A program made the translations under genes and the position numbers. The notes under the pieces were generated by a model, which saw only the letters and a program-made list of their open reading frames with translations, had not been told where the DNA came from and ran no database searches. From Mya arenaria (lineage: Eukaryota > Mollusca > Bivalvia > Myida > Myidae), in NCBI RefSeq assembly GCF_026914265.1, contig NC_069130.1:12947700-13011699 (forward strand): DNA of 64,000 nucleotides, read 5' to 3'. Below, in pieces: positions 35,164 through 47,488 of this stretch; position 1 is the first letter of the stretch; each line of letters starts with the position of its first letter.

Positions 35164-35233
35164 ATAAAAAAATACACACCATAAAGTGTTATTTTTTATA
35201 TAAACGACCAACATTTGCTTACTGATATTTTAA

Positions 35234-35574
35234 AGCTGCACTCTCACAGATTGAACGTTTTGACAACTTTTTGATTTTTTTCTTGGAACGAGGCAATTCT
35301 TGTGACAATGCATGGAAACCAGTTATATATGACTGCTGGCGAAAAAATAGATCGCAGATTTTTATATTTAAGGTCAAAAATTGATGTTTTGTGCATTTTT
35401 TTTTAAACCACCATTAAACATTAGTTTTCGAACGGAAATATGAAAATCTGCTATCTGGTCTTTTGTCAGCAGTCTTATATCACTGGTTTGCTGATATTTA
35501 CGCAAAAAATTGCTCATTCCAAGACAAAAAAATAAAAAAAGCTGTGAAAACTGTAAATCTGTGAGAGTGCAGCT
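35234..35574. mobile_element. MITE, complete reference copy
   Basis: A 341-bp element between TTAA (35230-35233) and TTAA (35575-35578). The ends AGCTGCACTCTCACAGA and TCTGTGAGAGTGCAGCT are perfect inverse copies. It has no open frame. The TTAA target suggests mobilisation by a piggyBac-like transposase (inference). It sits at the junction between gene 4 and the second 35-kb unit. Confidence 0.9.
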
Positions 35575-35781
35575 TTAAGTCCTATTTTCACTTTGTTTGG
35601 GTGGAATATTTTGCTCATTTATGAGAACAGCTGTATTAAATTCTGCACGAGCGGAGGATTTAATACATGTTGTGTTCTTGTGGGAGTGAGTTGTTTAAAT
35701 TAATTTATTTTACAACGAATTTGAAACAAGTTATTACAACGTTATATTGATCACTCTCGTGCGAGAGTGTGGTCTTGTTAT

Positions 35782-35927
35782 GTGTGGGAAACCGGAGATC
35801 CGGAGGAAATTTGTCTAACAAGGGTGACCACAAACCAAACTCACATGCGCCCATGCTGGCAATCGAATCAGGATTGCTTACGTGAGAAGCGAGTGTGCTA
35901 ACTACATCACTAACCGGACAACCTAGC
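35782..35927 (-). mobile_element. tRNA-derived SINE (second unit)
   Basis: Counterpart of the SINE at 360-505, effectively identical. Confidence 0.5.
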
Positions 35928-35954
35928 TAACCTAGACCTCCATTATTACATGTT

Positions 35955-36695
35955 ACCTGTAGCTACACGCCGTGTACGTGAACTTATACCTGTAGCTACA
36001 CGCCGTGTCACTGACGTGAAATTATACCTGTAGCCACACGCCGTGAACGTGAAATTATACCTGAGCTACAGCGCCGTGTACGTGAACTTATACCTGTAGC
36101 TACACGCCGTGTCACTGACGTGAAATTATACCTGTAGCTATACCGCCGTGAACGTGAAATTATACCTGTAGCTACACGCCGTGTCACTGACGTGAAATTA
36201 TACCTGTAGCTACACGCCGTGTACGTGAACTTATACCTGTAGCTACACGCCGTGTCACTGACGTGAAATTATACCTGTAGCCACACGCCGTGAACGTGAA
36301 CTTATACCTGTAGTTACACGCCTTGTCACTGACGTGAAATTATACCTGTAGCTACACGCCGTGTACGTGAACTTATACCTGTAGCTTCACGCCGTGTACG
36401 TGAAATAATACCTGTAGCTACACGACGTGTACTTGAAATAATACCCGTGAAGCTACATGACGTGTACGTGAACTTATACCTGTAGCTACACGTCTTGTAC
36501 GTTAACTTATGCCTTTAGGTGCACGCCATGTACGGAACTTATACTAATAGTTTCACTACGTATACGTGAATTTATACTTGTAGGTACACGACATATACGT
36601 GTACTTATACCAGTAGTAACACGCCGAGTCATGACGTGAACTTATACCTGTAGGTACACCACATACACGTGAACTTATACGTATGTAGCTACAGG
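35955..36695. repeat. 33-bp minisatellite upstream of gene 1'
   Basis: Counterpart of 533-1275, with several small indels inside units. Confidence 0.9.
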
Positions 36696-36914
36696 AACTT
36701 GAATGTGAAGCTAAAACATAAAAAGGCATCAAGAGGAGTACAGTACATGACATAAATCGTGCCTGCGCAAGCTCATAACGAAAACTATTGGCCCTTATCG
36801 CCCATGTTTGATTCAGACGCTACTATTTCATATTCAAGGTTAGTAACTCCGGTATGTATCAGGTATGATACAATTTTGATTTTGTCCCCTAGGCCATTGA
36901 ACATCGTGATCTGA

Positions 36915-36996
36915 TATAAATGGCACCTGTAAAAAGTAGGACGTTTCAAGTAATTGTGAAATAGGTCCTCGTTATTTCATCAACGTTAATACAAAG
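36915..36996 (+). promoter_or_regulatory. TATA box and leader exon of gene 1'
   Basis: TATAAA at 36915-36920; the leader and donor after ACAAAG (36996) are identical to gene 1. Confidence 0.6.
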
Positions 36997-37127
36997 GTAT
37001 TAAACAGGCTTAGAAGCATGTTCAAATTAATCACATAATTAAGTTAATCTCATAGTCACGTTCTCATTAATCAAATGAATGGGGATCATTTTACCAAGCA
37101 TATGATGAAATATAATTGGGAACCCAG

Positions 37128-37191
37128 TAAAATAGTTTTACATCAGTCATATATATATATATATATATATGACTGATGTAAAACTATTTTA
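37128..37191. repeat. Perfect palindrome with a (TA)10 centre (second unit)
   Basis: Same arms and same loop length as at 1709-1772, so the structure has been kept without change. Confidence 0.9.
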
Positions 37192-37267
37192 TATATATGA
37201 GTGTGCTTTTCTAAACAACTAGATGCTACTGTTAAGTAGGATTTCTCATATAGGTTCTGAAATATTC

Positions 37268-37335
37268 TATAATAATATAATAATAATAATAATAATAATA
37301 ATATAATAATAATAATAATAATATAATAATTTTAT
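37268..37335. repeat. (AAT)n microsatellite, interrupted
   Basis: Counterpart of 1850-1925, with several one-base losses breaking the register. This is typical of replication slippage or of read errors. Confidence 0.85.
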
Positions 37336-37367
37336 TATAATAAAACGTTCCGGTTGCCACTCATTTC

Positions 37368-37556
37368 TGTTATGTTTTATGAAGAACGACTGCATGTGTT
37401 CTAACTATTTATTATTGATACATATGATATTGGTGAGGATGGTACAGCTCTGACTGCTAGAGATAAACTGACCGCCTGTGTTGGCTGGCTGGCCTTATCA
37501 TACAAGGTGAACTATAAATAGCGGGAGGAATTAATTCATTGCCGTATAATGTTACA
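37368..37556 (-). repeat. 3' LTR of the second Gypsy copy
   Basis: TG...CA ends on the element's strand; preceded internally by the purine tract. Confidence 0.9.
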
Positions 37557-40500
37557 TCTCCCTTCTTTACAAACAAAAGATATTATCAATAAATATAATG
37601 TGATTTGATATCAAATTATTTATATTTATTTATAGAGGAAAAGAGAGAGAGTTATTCAATGTTAGAATTGTAATAGCAGGATCTTAATTTCATCGGCAAT
37701 TTATTAAAGGTTGTCAGACTATTTTAACATCAAATAACTAATTTAGATAAGTGATTCAATCAGCTTACAAGCGAAATGAACATCACATGGATTCAATTAC
37801 TTTTGGTTTTACGGCCCTTCCTGACCTGGTCACGTACAGATTGTGATTGATACATGGAGAGGAAGTACTGCCAATTAGAGGGCTTTCCGAATCTTTGATG
37901 TCAGACTGGGTAGGTGTTTGACCTAAAGGCATTTCCTGTATTTCTGGCTCTGCAAATTGACCATGGCAGGGCTCATTGGTCTTTAATAGATCCCGCCTAT
38001 TTCGTGTGTACATAGACCCATCTGGGCACTGAACAGTGTATGATCTTTCATTTAACTTGTCAACTACAGTGGCTGGTCTCCAAGTTTTATTTAATTGTTG
38101 GATCATTGTATTTTCTCCATATGTTAAGGGTTCTAGTGACCTTGCTTGTCTGTCATAATATTTCTTCCCCTTCTGTTTGCTATCTTGAATACCCTGCCTG
38201 ACTAAATTAGGAGATATCACCTTGGGCATCAGATTTTCCTTAGATGTTGGGAGGATAGAGCGCAATTGTCTGCCCATGTTTAACTGCGCAGGGGAATACC
38301 CTGACTCAAGAGGGGTGGTCCGGTATTCTAATATGCCAATAAAAGGATCACGCCCAGCGTCCTTAGCCTTTGTAAGGAGTTTCTTACAAACTGACACATA
38401 TTTCTCAGCTAGACCGTTTGATTGACTGTGATAGGGACTAATTGTCTGGTGATTGAAATCCCATTCTTTTGCAAAATCAGCGAACTCCTGAGAGATATAA
38501 CAGGGACCACCATCAGATATAACCTTCTCACTAATTCCCCATCTGGCCATTATGCCTTTCATTCTGTTTATGACCGTGGTGCTTTTCATATTGGGCAATT
38601 CCTTGACCTCAAAATACCTGCTATAGTAATCCACTATCAGAAGATAGTTCCTGTTTTCCCAGGTGAATAGATCAGTGCCTATAATTTGCCATGGATAATC
38701 AGGAATCTCAAGGGGAATTAATGGCTCTTTTGGGTTTGAGTTTCTGTGTTTTAAACAGGTGTTGCATTTTAACACGAGATTGGTAATATCAGCCGATATT
38801 CCTGGCCAAAACATAACATCCCGGGCCCTTCTGAGACATTTCTCAACTCCCATGTGACCTGTGTGAATGAGTTCAAGCATCTGAGACTGCATTGATTTGG
38901 GGATGATTATTTTATTTCCTTTCATGACTAACCCATCAATAGAAGTTAACTCATCACGGAAATTCCAGAAGGGCAATATCTGGGACGGACACATTTTTCT
39001 AGAGGTTGGCCAACCTTGAAGTATAGTCTGTTTCAACAATACTAAAGTCTCATCTTGACTTGTTTTGTCCTTCAATTCATTCAATTTTCTGTCAGATACA
39101 GGTAAATGAGACATAACCATGTGTACCTGCATGTCCATGCCTTGTGACAATTCAGGGAACGTTTCATTTAGAAAGTTCCTGCTCAGTGTGTCTGCAACTG
39201 GTACTTGTTTGGATGGATAATGTTTGATGTCAAGATCATATTTCTGTAGCTGTAGTAGCATACGCTGCAATCGTGCAGGAGCTGTGTTTATTGATTTTTT
39301 GAAAATAGAAACTAACGGCAAATGATCAGTTTGCACGTTGACTTTGTGACCATAAACAAAATGGTGGAACCGCTTGCAGCCGAACAAAATAGCAAACATT
39401 TCCTTCTCAATTTGTGCGTAATTGACCTCAGTTTGTGTGAGTGATTTTGATGCATATGCAAGTGGCTTCCCGTCTTGCATTATTGTTGCTCCGAGACCAA
39501 ACTTGGAGGCATCAACTTGCAATGTTAATGGCTTGCTTTTGTCATAATAGGATAAAACCTGATTCGGGTCTGTGATGATTTGTTTCATTTTGTCAAATGC
39601 ATCACTTTGTGCAGTTTCCCAACAGAATTCAACTTCTTTAGACAGTAATTGTCTCAGAGGGGCTGTTACATCTGCCAAGTTTGGGGCAAATCTAGACAGA
39701 TAGTTTACCATACCTAATATGGTTTCAAGTTCTGATTTATTTTTGGGTGGCTTCATTTTCTGTATAGCCTCTGTCTTTGAGGTTGATTTTTTCAAACCAT
39801 CTGATGTGAGAAGGTGACCAAAGTAGTCTACTTCTGATACCCCGACCTCGAGTTTGGTTTCGTTAAAACGAATTCCTTCATCATGAGACCTCTTTAGGAC
39901 TGCTCTAAGATTGGAGTCATGTTCCTCTCTAGATGACCCATACACTAGTATGTCATCCACGATGACAGCTACGCCACTTAGACCTTCGAGACAAGCATCA
40001 ATCTTTTGCACAAAAAGATCACCGCTTGACTTCAGACCAAAGGGAACTCGGACATATCGGTACCTTCCATATAAGGTGTTAAAACATGTAAGGAACGATG
40101 ACTCTCTCTCAAGTTTCAATGCCCAATAACCACTCCTAGCATCAAGCTTTGTGAAGTACTTTGCGCCTGAAAGCTGAGGCAATATATCATCCAGAGTTCT
40201 TAAAGGGTAATGTGGACGTTGAATGGCCTTATTCAAGTCACGCGGATCCAGACATATACGAATTTTGCCATTGGCTTTTTCGGCAACGACCATTGAACTA
40301 ACCCAGTCAGTGGGTTCATTGACCTTTTCGATGACACCTAATGACTCCATGCGGAGTAACTCATCCTTGACCTTTTCTTGTAATGCTATAGGGACCTTTC
40401 TTGGGGGATGCACCACAGGCTGGACAGTGGGGTCAATGTGAATCTTACATTCACCGGCTAGCAGACCAATGCCATCAAACACTTCCTTGTATTCCTTTAA

Positions 40501-41851
40501 TACCATGTCCTTAGTGAGGGGGTTGACCTGGGAATCTGACATAACTGTGTATGTGAGATTTATGAGTTCAAAGTCAAGGGATGATTGGAGACTTAGCAAA
40601 GGACTTGAATGTGTGTCAACTACATGAAAGTAAACATCCTTTGTTTGGCCAGTTCCAGGATGATTACACCTTAAAGTAATGCATCCCTTTACATTTAACG
40701 TGCTTCCGTCATAGGCTGAAAGCTTTGAATGTGAAGCTTCTAGAACTGACTTTATGCCTATGTCTCTAAAGGTTTTGTATGGCAATATATTCACTTGGCT
40801 ACCAGTATCAATCTTGAACTGTACGGACAAATTGGAAGGACCTACCTTGAACTCTGCAAACACCTGCCCATTCCTAACAGTGGACTCCACATTGTCAATC
40901 ACTAAATCCTTGAAATCATGAGTACAAGAATTGTCATTGTCAATAACTTCATTTACACTTCTACACACTGATGCAAAATGGTTCCATTTTTGACATTTGT
41001 GACATTGTTTTCCCTTTGCGGGACACTGGTGTTGTTGTTGGTGTTTCCGCCCACAATTTTGGCAAGTCCGGGTAACGTCTTCTCCCAAAGTGACGCGCTG
41101 TTGTCTTCTCTGCTCCCACTGGCCTGAGGAATTGTGACCAGGCTGGCCTGAGGTGTTATGACCAGTAACCCTTCTTGAACGAACCACATTAACGGCTGCT
41201 CCTTGCGATGGTGCCTGCATTTCGCGCAGTTGTGCTTGAGCATATTCAAAGCTTTGACATATTTGAATAGCCTTGCTCAAGGTCAAATTTTCTCCCATAT
41301 TAATGAGTTTTTCTCGGATTTTTTGTGATACTATTCCAAACACAATCCTATCCCTGATCATGTCTTCAGCTGTCCTTATAATTGCAATCCTTCACCATTA
41401 CTCTCAATTTGGTCAAGAATTCTTCGAAAGAAAGTTCTCCCTGTGTCATATTGTTGAAACGATATCGTGCAAAAACGGGGTTGATCGTCGGCTGTAGGTG
41501 TTTTGTAATCGCTTCACAAATTGCTGACAAATGTTCTCTGTCGGACGCTGACAGTTCTAGTGTTTTGTACAGGTCCCGACCCTTTTCACCCATCCAAAGT
41601 TGCAAATAGGTGATGTGTACATCCTCATCCTTCCCTTTAAGTGGACCCTTATAAATATAAGCTCACAGTGCTCTGTGAACTTCTTCCAAGCTTCCGGAAG
41701 ATTTGAGCTATTCCAATCCATGCACGGTGTTGGAACACCACTTAAAGTCCATTCTCACAGTGAACAGTTTATTAGATGCTTAATCTATTAATTAACGATC
41801 CAATAATCCACATTTAATACTATATGAGCGATGAGTTCTTTTCTGACACCA

Positions 41852-42020
41852 TGTTATGTTATGAAGAACGACTGCATGTGTTCTAACTATTTATTATTGA
41901 TACATATGATATTGGTGAGCATGGTACAGCTCTGACCGCCTGTGTTGGCTGGCTGGCCTTATCTTACAAGGTGAACTATAAATAGCGGGAGGAATTAATT
42001 CATTGCCGTATAATGTTACA
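41852..42020 (-). repeat. 5' LTR of the second Gypsy copy
   Basis: 169 bp, matching 6434-6602, with the tRNA-Leu-like primer-binding site directly inside it. Confidence 0.9.
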
Positions 42021-42091
42021 ATTTCTTACAGTTATATTTTGATATTTAGAAAAACAATTGCTCATGTCTAATTTTACAGTTTTTCTTTCAG

Positions 42092-45037
42092 CTCAACGAT
42101 GCAGTACAAACAGCAGATTTCCAAAATAAACGTTTACGTTACAATGGAAGAACAGCAAACGCAGGTTGTTTCGTCAGTGGTACCCACCGTTGTTAGTGGA
42201 TTATTTGATAATTCGGAGTCAGATGAAAATACTGATTATTCAACGTCAGATAATGTTGGACATAGCAGCACAATAAACGCAATTGACATCAGATCTGACG
42301 AAAGTTCTGTGAAAACTGACGGAAAATACTTCAATTATAATGGTGCATGTGGATATACAAATACAAGTTATTCTTCTGACGTCATTTTGTCAGATTCGAA
42401 CAGTGAGGACGTTGATGACGTCTCGCGACGCCAGCTTCAAGAAAACGAATTGACGTCGTTTATAAGGGGGAACTGAAATATTCAATTCAGACAAAACGGC
42501 TAAAGGAAGGAAAGCAGGAATTGAAAGTGGAATTTAGCCCTCCACCGGAAGATGTGGTATGCATTTGTGTCTTTCGGAACACCTCAGCAATTTTCCATCG
42601 AAAACAACCTCGGATGTATATGGCCGCTTTATAATGTCAGAATTCTTTACATTTAACTATATACGCTGGAGTTGTTCGCGTAGTGATTTCACGGTTGAAG
42701 TTAATCCGAAGGACTTTACTATGGGGAATTTTAATTATGTAGGCAATTATACACTTCACTGACAATCAATTTAAACTTAGTAAAACAAAATGCACGTTAA
42801 AACTGGTTACTCTTAATTTAAACTATTATTTAAAAATATACTACTTATAATGCTACATATACTGGTATACATCCGAGGTTGTTTTCAATGGGAAATAGCA
42901 GAGGAGTTCCGAGTGGTATTTCTGTCAAATTGAGCAAAATTAATTGACCACCATGAGTTCATATTTTTGCGATTCAGATATTGTACATAGTCTCTAATTA
43001 GACGTTATGTTTTGGAATCTATTTTTCTTTGAGAATTTTGCAATATCAACAATCTTTATTTAAAACCCCATAAACGCAACACATCAACTGTCGACTTACG
43101 AACAGTTTTGACCTATAATATACAATTCATCTATACATAATTATGACAACAAATACAAAACGAAAAATTCGATATTTCCCATTTTCTAGTCTTAATATGT
43201 GAATTCCGTATGCCAATCGTTTCCGGATTGGTATTTTTTCAATATTTTAACGAGGGTTCCGCGTAGAAACGTGGAAAATCATAAAGTATTTGAAATCAAG
43301 TTGAAATGCTTCGACTTCTTTAAACAAACATTAAAATGTAAAATAAGTTCTTCAGATTTATAAGCAAAATGTAAACAATTTGAACTACTATCTTTCATAG
43401 AGTAAGCGGAAATTTCGATGTAAACTTGTAATAGGATTAAAAACGTTTAATTTATACCCAATACAAATGCATTCTCTTTAACTAACCCGGATGTTGTTAC
43501 AGCTTACACCGGAAGAGGAAGAGCGTGTGGTAAAACGGCGCGTGCAGAATAGAATGGCCGCACGCCGCTTCAGGGACAAACAGAAAGACAGAGCCCACAC
43601 TTTGCAGAAGGTAAATTTGATAAACAATAAATTATTAATTTTTTTTCTAATTATTTATAAACATACATTTTGGTATTACCGGTACTTACAATAAAATATT
43701 GACTTTATAAAAGAATGTTAATTTATTTTCGCATTACATCTGCTTTGACTGTAGCGTATTGACCTGGAAGTACTGCTACTTCAAAACCGTAGGGCTAAAA
43801 GTGTTTGCTTTTTAAGCGGTAGAAAAGCCTTAACATTAAACATATTTTAAATAGCAACATAAATCAACATGTCAATGAGCTGGTTTGGAACAAGAACCTT
43901 TTCATGCCTAGTTTTCGAAATTATCGGAATGCTTCCAGGAAAATAGGACTGGTGTTTGTATTTGTTGAAAATCACGTTGAAGCGTTCATTCAGGGAAAAC
44001 CCTTATCAATCCTTAATTTAAATAGTGCTCAAATATCAAAGGTTTGTCGTCAGTGTGTGTGTATACCACGCGATAAACGTCATAGATGCTACGTCGGAAG
44101 GCAAAAATTTGCTTAAAATGAAGACTTGAATCTAAGATAACTTTTCATTTACGACACCATTTTAAATGAAACAAAGGGCAGTCTATGCCGCTTAAAGAGG
44201 CCCGCATTTGTTTTATTTCCGAAATTTGATGAGGTCATTAGTTTCATCATCAAACACTTCGACAAACCTGTTTCCAAAATAATGTTTTGACAGTGCTTTG
44301 TCAGACAGCCGTATTGTGAAAAGGTTTGTCGAAGTGTTTTAAGAAACTAAACTCGCAATCAAACTCTGGTAAAAGACCGAAGGCGAGGCCACGTAAGCGG
44401 CGTAGACTGCGCTATGTTTCATTTAAAATGGTGAAGAAATAGTAAAGTTTTCATTGTTTAAAGTAGTTTTCCAAATCAAATTATTGCCTTCCGACGTAGC
44501 ATTTATGACACAATTTATCACGTGGTATACACACACTGGTCGTGTCGATAAAGTTTCTATTGTCTGCTTATCACGACAAGGCATGCTAATGGGAGTAACT
44601 TTATGATTATTCATTCTATTGCTTGTTAATTGTGTCCAAAATCAGTTTATAGTTTACGTTATAGCGTCCGAAAAATGGAACGATTAAAAAAAAGATTAAA
44701 AATAGATATGTATGTATTTGTTTTATCAAAATACATGTTAACATGTAATCACAAACATACAGTAGTTTGTATGTCCATGAAGTAATTGATACTAATTATA
44801 ACAATGTACACATAAAATACCCATTGCATAATAATACACATTAATTTGTATTCGCCTTATATCTTAATTTGTTTGCAGGAGTGTCATCGGCAAGAAAGCA
44901 TTCAGACGATGTTGAGGTACGAACTGGCGCAGGTTCGAAAGGAAAGAGACGAATTCCGCCAGGCGCTTGATCAACACATGGCCGTCTGCCCGCTACAGTT
45001 TCCCGCGCGTTTCTATGCTTCATCTTCGAACTCTTGA
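42092..45037 (+). pseudogene. bZIP gene 1', ATF3-like, frameshifted in exon 2
   Basis: Exons are 42092-42556 (ATG 42099), 43503-43610 and 44879-45037. It carries the same missing base at the LTPFIKEEL block as gene 1 and the same stop (42476). Its presence in both units argues against a random read error. The basic region and zipper exons remain intact and correctly spliced in principle. A protein from the first ATG would be 125 residues without a bZIP. Confidence 0.8.
44051..44538. mobile_element. Foldback element in intron 3 of gene 1'
   Basis: Counterpart of 8632-9116 with a 3-bp length difference inside. GTCGT flanks are retained. Confidence 0.85.
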
Positions 45038-45753
45038 CAACATGTGAACACTGTCAACTATTTTTAGAAACAGATGTCAACATTTTACCTCGAAGCAGCT
45101 AATGACAGCAACACGTCATCACGGTTTTCCCTGAAATTGCATTTATGGCGTTACAAAAAAAAAATCTTGTTTTCGATGTCCCGACATACCGACCATAATT
45201 TCTTTTGCTAGTCACCTGTGTTTTACCTTTTTTCTCCTCTATTGAGACACTAGTATTCAGGAAAGACGCGTAGACAAAATGGCGACGGTTTTCAGTGAGA
45301 AAAGGATATTCAGACACACTCTACTTCAAATGAATAAAAAATAGTTATTTATATTCCGACGACCTACCTTACCTATATATTATGGTTGTGAAATAGGAAA
45401 CCAACATTTTGAAACGTTTTGAAACTAAAATGTACAGGAGCATTTATCATTTTTTTGTGAATACATGAGAAATTCATTTAGTTATTACTTAGTCAAATTT
45501 ATTTCCAAATTTACATATTGAATCAAATTACTATGTCTTGTTAAGGAAAGAAACGGCATGGTGAGAATGTTGAAATATATATTCGCCATATCATTTGATA
45601 ATATTTAAAATCGGCATTATTTCTTCTTTGTAAATGCACAGATAGATTCGCCATATCATTTGTTAATATTTAAAATCGGCATTATTTCTACTCTGTTAAC
45701 GCACACATACATGCGCGCTTATTTATTTATTGTTACTCTTTTTCAAAAATAAA
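45038..45753 (+). promoter_or_regulatory. 3' UTR of gene 1' with AU-rich element
   Basis: Identical in layout to gene 1: duplicated ATTCGCCATATCATTTG block, TTATTTATTTATTG at 45719-45732, AATAAA at 45748-45753. Confidence 0.5.
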
Positions 45754-45823
45754 AAAAAAAAAACAAAAAAAACATAAAAGTGTTATTTTTTATATAAACG
45801 ATCAACATTTGCTATCTGATATT

Positions 45824-46213
45824 TTAAGTCCTATTTTCACTTTGTTTGGGTGGAATATTTTGCTCATTTATGAGTACAGCTGTATTAAATGCTGCACGAG
45901 CGGAGGATTTAATACATGTTGTGTTCTTGTGGGAGTGAGTTGTTTAAATTTACTTATTTTACAACGAATTTGAAACAAGTTATTACAACGTTATATTAAT
46001 CACTCTTGTGCGAGAGTGTGGTCTTGTGCTGTGTGGGAAACCGGAGTAACGGAGGAAACCCATTTGTCTAACTAAGGTGACCACAAATCAAACTCACATG
46101 CGCCCATGCTGGCAATCGAACAAGGATTGCTTACGTGAGAAGCGAGTGTGCTAACTACATCACTATCCGGACAAGCTAGCTAACCTTGACCTCCATTGTA
46201 ATGCCAATTTGTT
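45824..46213. repeat. Spacer block between genes 1' and 2' (empty MITE site)
   Basis: The uninterrupted TTAA at the start repeats the empty-site state seen after gene 1. Confidence 0.6.
46032..46179 (-). mobile_element. tRNA-derived SINE
   Basis: Counterpart of 10610-10757. Confidence 0.5.
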
Positions 46214-47012
46214 GAAAATAGATGTAAACAATGGGTAATAATGTTTTGTTGTTTTACCTATTAAGCGGTTTTATATACGTGTACAGAATGAAAAAAAAAA
46301 CATGTACATTTCCATGCGAAGTGATCAGTTAAACGCGTGCCGTGCTTAAAAACAACCGACAAAAAAGCTTGTATCAAAATAATGTCTAACTATACAAATA
46401 ATCTATGTTTTTGATTGTTTTTAAATTGACTAAAATGCGTCATCCGCCTCTTTCTCGGGGATTAACCTTAATATCAAATCTATTTGAATAACTTCAGTAA
46501 TAATCTTAGTTATGTGAAATAATGAACAATGTCACAACGACGGATCGAAGTAGTCGGCCATGTTTTCGTTTCAAGTTACCCGCTTACGAATGAAATAGTT
46601 TCATCAATTAAGTAGTACGGGATGCAACTATTGATGGAACACATATATAGAAGAAATCGACTTATTTCCCTTTGATACACTTCCCCATCGACAGCTACGG
46701 GCCTGCATATATTTGATACATTATTTTGTTTTTATAATTATTGTCATTTGTTTGTCTTATCGGAAAATCAGACATGTAACATTCGTTCAAATACGTTTAA
46801 TACGTCAAAAATACGTTTGTTGGAACCACAGACGTGGTTTATAGGTCCGTGCTGGAATCAAGTTATCACTTGTCAATCGGAATTCCTCGGCTAGTATCAA
46901 GATATGGTCTATCTCGAAGCTTACCGGAGATGGCCGAGTTGTTACGATTGTCTATCTCGAAGCTTGCCGCCGGAGATGGCCGAATTGTTACGATTTGTCA
47001 CTTGTATTAAAT
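46214..47012. other. Intergenic, upstream region of gene 2'
   Basis: Same content as 10791-11590, including the duplicated block (about 46907-46995) before the TATA box. No gene is seen. Confidence 0.5.
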
Positions 47013-47017
47013 TTGCC

Positions 47018-47131
47018 TATAAATAGTTATTGCACAACAGCTATAAATAACTTATTACACAATCATCGGCGGCGTAAATTCTATTTAAATAGATTGTGAA
47101 ATAAGTTCGCTTCATTTCATCAACGTTAATG
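47018..47131 (+). promoter_or_regulatory. Promoter and leader exon of gene 2'
   Basis: TATAAATA at 47018-47025 with a second box about 24 bp on; the leader ends at 47131 before GTACGT. Confidence 0.6.
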
Positions 47132-47488
47132 GTACGTAGCGTTTTACAAATGTAAAGATGGTTAAATAATTCACTAAATTATCAAAAAATACAAATTACT
47201 GACACATAACACGCTGGGGTTACTAATATAATTCAATAAATACTGGATATCCCATGTTTATAAACCGATACACATGATTAATTAGAACGAGATACAGATG
47301 TCTGTTATGTTATAACGAGAACACACAAATATATGTACACATATGATTTTATTTTTTAACTATAATAATAATAATTTATAAAAATAGCAAATGAAATAGA
47401 TAGGTGTACGTCTTATTTTTGAAAAATCTACATTTTCAAAGAAGGCGCATTTCGTTTGAACGAATTTCTGATTTTTTTCAGGTCAACC

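Larger units (their letters stand above)
37368..42020 (-). mobile_element. Ty3/Gypsy LTR retrotransposon, less damaged copy
   Basis: Same insertion as 1956-6602: same intron, same strand and same ATTTC duplications (37363-37367, 42021-42025). LTRs are 37368-37556 and 41852-42020. The parts are the same: gag with zinc knuckle, aspartic protease, reverse transcriptase, RNase H, integrase, primer-binding site and purine tract. The pol portion (within about 37783-41361) looks whole. The element as a whole shows about one or two breaks, in gag, so it is a recent fossil. It differs from the first copy by more substitutions than the flanking DNA does. Confidence 0.95.
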
